The position numbers were made by a program, and so were the translations under genes. This document shows, one piece after another, positions 35,967 to 36,395 of a stretch of 36,395 bases of DNA. Origin of the DNA: an uncultured Lachnospiraceae bacterium (lineage in GTDB: Bacteria; Bacillota; Clostridia; Lachnospirales; Lachnospiraceae); contig CADCDW010000016.1 in the NCBI GenBank assembly GCA_902800325.1, positions 1 to 36,395 on the forward strand, given 5' to 3'. Within the stretch, counting starts at the first letter, position 1. Each line of letters starts with the position of its first letter. The notes below the pieces were generated by a model that worked only from the letters and a program-made list of their open reading frames with translations, had not been told where the DNA came from and did not search any database.

Positions 35967-35995
35967 TTGACAAAAAATAGTGACATATTTAATAT
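35967..35995 (+). promoter_or_regulatory. Second promoter candidate for the response-regulator-like gene
   Basis: A consensus TTGACA (35967-35972) lies 17 bases before TAATAT (35990-35995), about 55 bases ahead of the start codon. The intergenic region 35770-36048 is otherwise very AT-rich, with several GACA-containing segments (35925, 35946, 35969, 35982) and no recognised RNA gene. Confidence 0.45.
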
Positions 35996-36048
35996 ATAGA
36001 ATATAGATTTTTTTTTAGTACTGAATTTTTATGACGAGGAAAAAGGAC

Positions 36049-36395
36049 ATGAAACTTGTAGTGTGTGATGATTTAAAAGAAGATGCAGATTTTTCGTTAA
36101 ATATAATAAATGATTATTTGAAAAATATACAAGATGATTATAATATCTGTTATAAAACACCTGATGAATTAGACTCGGAAATACAAAACGGCAATTTTGA
36201 ATATGATATCGCAGTTTTAGATATCGATTATAAAGGATATAATTTTAACGGGATTGATTTAGGCCAAAAAATAAATAATAGCTGTCCTTTATGTAGCATA
36301 ATATATCTGACGGCTATACTTGATTTTGCTTCTGATGTTTATGAAACTGAACATTGTTATTTTGTTATGAAAAAAAATCAGAAATTAACTATGAA
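36049..36395 (+). CDS. Response regulator receiver-domain protein, LytTR-type style (3' end outside window)
   Basis: The open frame from the ATG at 36049 to the window end gives 115 residues. It reads as a receiver domain of the AgrA/LytR style: acidic pair in VVCDD (Asp7, Asp8), phosphorylation-site strand YDIAVLDIDYKG, IIYLTA with the conserved Thr, and a later lysine in YFVMKKN. The phospho-acceptor would be the Asp in VLDID. The output domain lies beyond the window; a LytTR DNA-binding domain is the family expectation. AGGAAAAAGG precedes the ATG. The partner sensor kinase is not visible. Confidence 0.78.
   Translation, partial: MKLVVCDDLKEDADFSLNIINDYLKNIQDDYNICYKTPDELDSEIQNGNFEYDIAVLDIDYKGYNFNGIDLGQKINNSCPLCSIIYLTAILDFASDVYETEHCYFVMKKNQKLTM

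Overview
This is an AT-rich stretch of a Gram-positive, endospore-forming Clostridia chromosome, most likely a gut or rumen Lachnospiraceae. The evidence is the spoIIGA-sigE pair, a Csp-like subtilase beside it, RecU, a peptide-release factor RF3, strong GGAGG ribosome binding sites, and secreted proteins ending in the DUF5648 repeat. The genus is inferred and cannot be fixed from this window. No tRNA, rRNA, CRISPR array, prophage or intact insertion sequence was seen, and no stretch over 300 bases lacks a gene.

Layout. 1-3565: a patatin-like phospholipase (probably cut at its 5' end) and a large SF2 helicase with an unusual glycine-rich hydrophobic segment. 3751-6981: carB under its own promoter, without carA beside it. 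6990-7143: a REP-like block of inverted repeats that also looks like the carB terminator. 7219-11615: prfC (RF3), a tubulin/FtsZ-superfamily protein of the 'tubulin-like' PF13809 type, and a 72-residue protein resembling nitrile-hydratase-type leader peptides. 11657-14518: the trkA-trkH potassium uptake pair, closed by a bidirectional terminator. 14548-16131 (minus): sigE and spoIIGA, the mother-cell sigma factor and its processing protease. 16260-17981: a Csp-like subtilase divergent from spoIIGA. 17967-19451 (minus): a DUF1846 protein, overlapping the subtilase tail to tail.

19707-29478 is a long plus-strand run of housekeeping genes: a membrane-anchored VanY-type carboxypeptidase, a membrane TPR protein, hflX, an RsmF-type rRNA methyltransferase, an SDR oxidoreductase, a small membrane protein, an RluA-family pseudouridine synthase, recU and glutamine-dependent nadE. 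From the methyltransferase onward the genes overlap or sit only a few bases apart, so that part looks like one operon.

29552-35411 is the most distinctive region: three consecutive secreted proteins. Each has a signal peptide, an acidic low-complexity segment, a different middle module (CAP plus Ig-like; propeller-like plus BspA-type LRR; YD-like repeats) and almost the same 132-residue C-terminal DUF5648 module. They look like modular surface or secreted proteins made by exchanging the middle domain between conserved ends. The block ends in a perfect 18-bp-stem terminator. After it come a minus-strand XRE-type regulator and the start of a response-regulator-like gene that runs off the window. 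Between these two lies a promoter with a perfect palindrome in its spacer.

Most promising for follow-up: the tubulin-like gene with its small partner; the conserved-ends surface-protein family with a recurrent LLG(A/S/D) motif after the acidic segment; the helicase with a membrane-like segment; and the REP-like dyad after carB.
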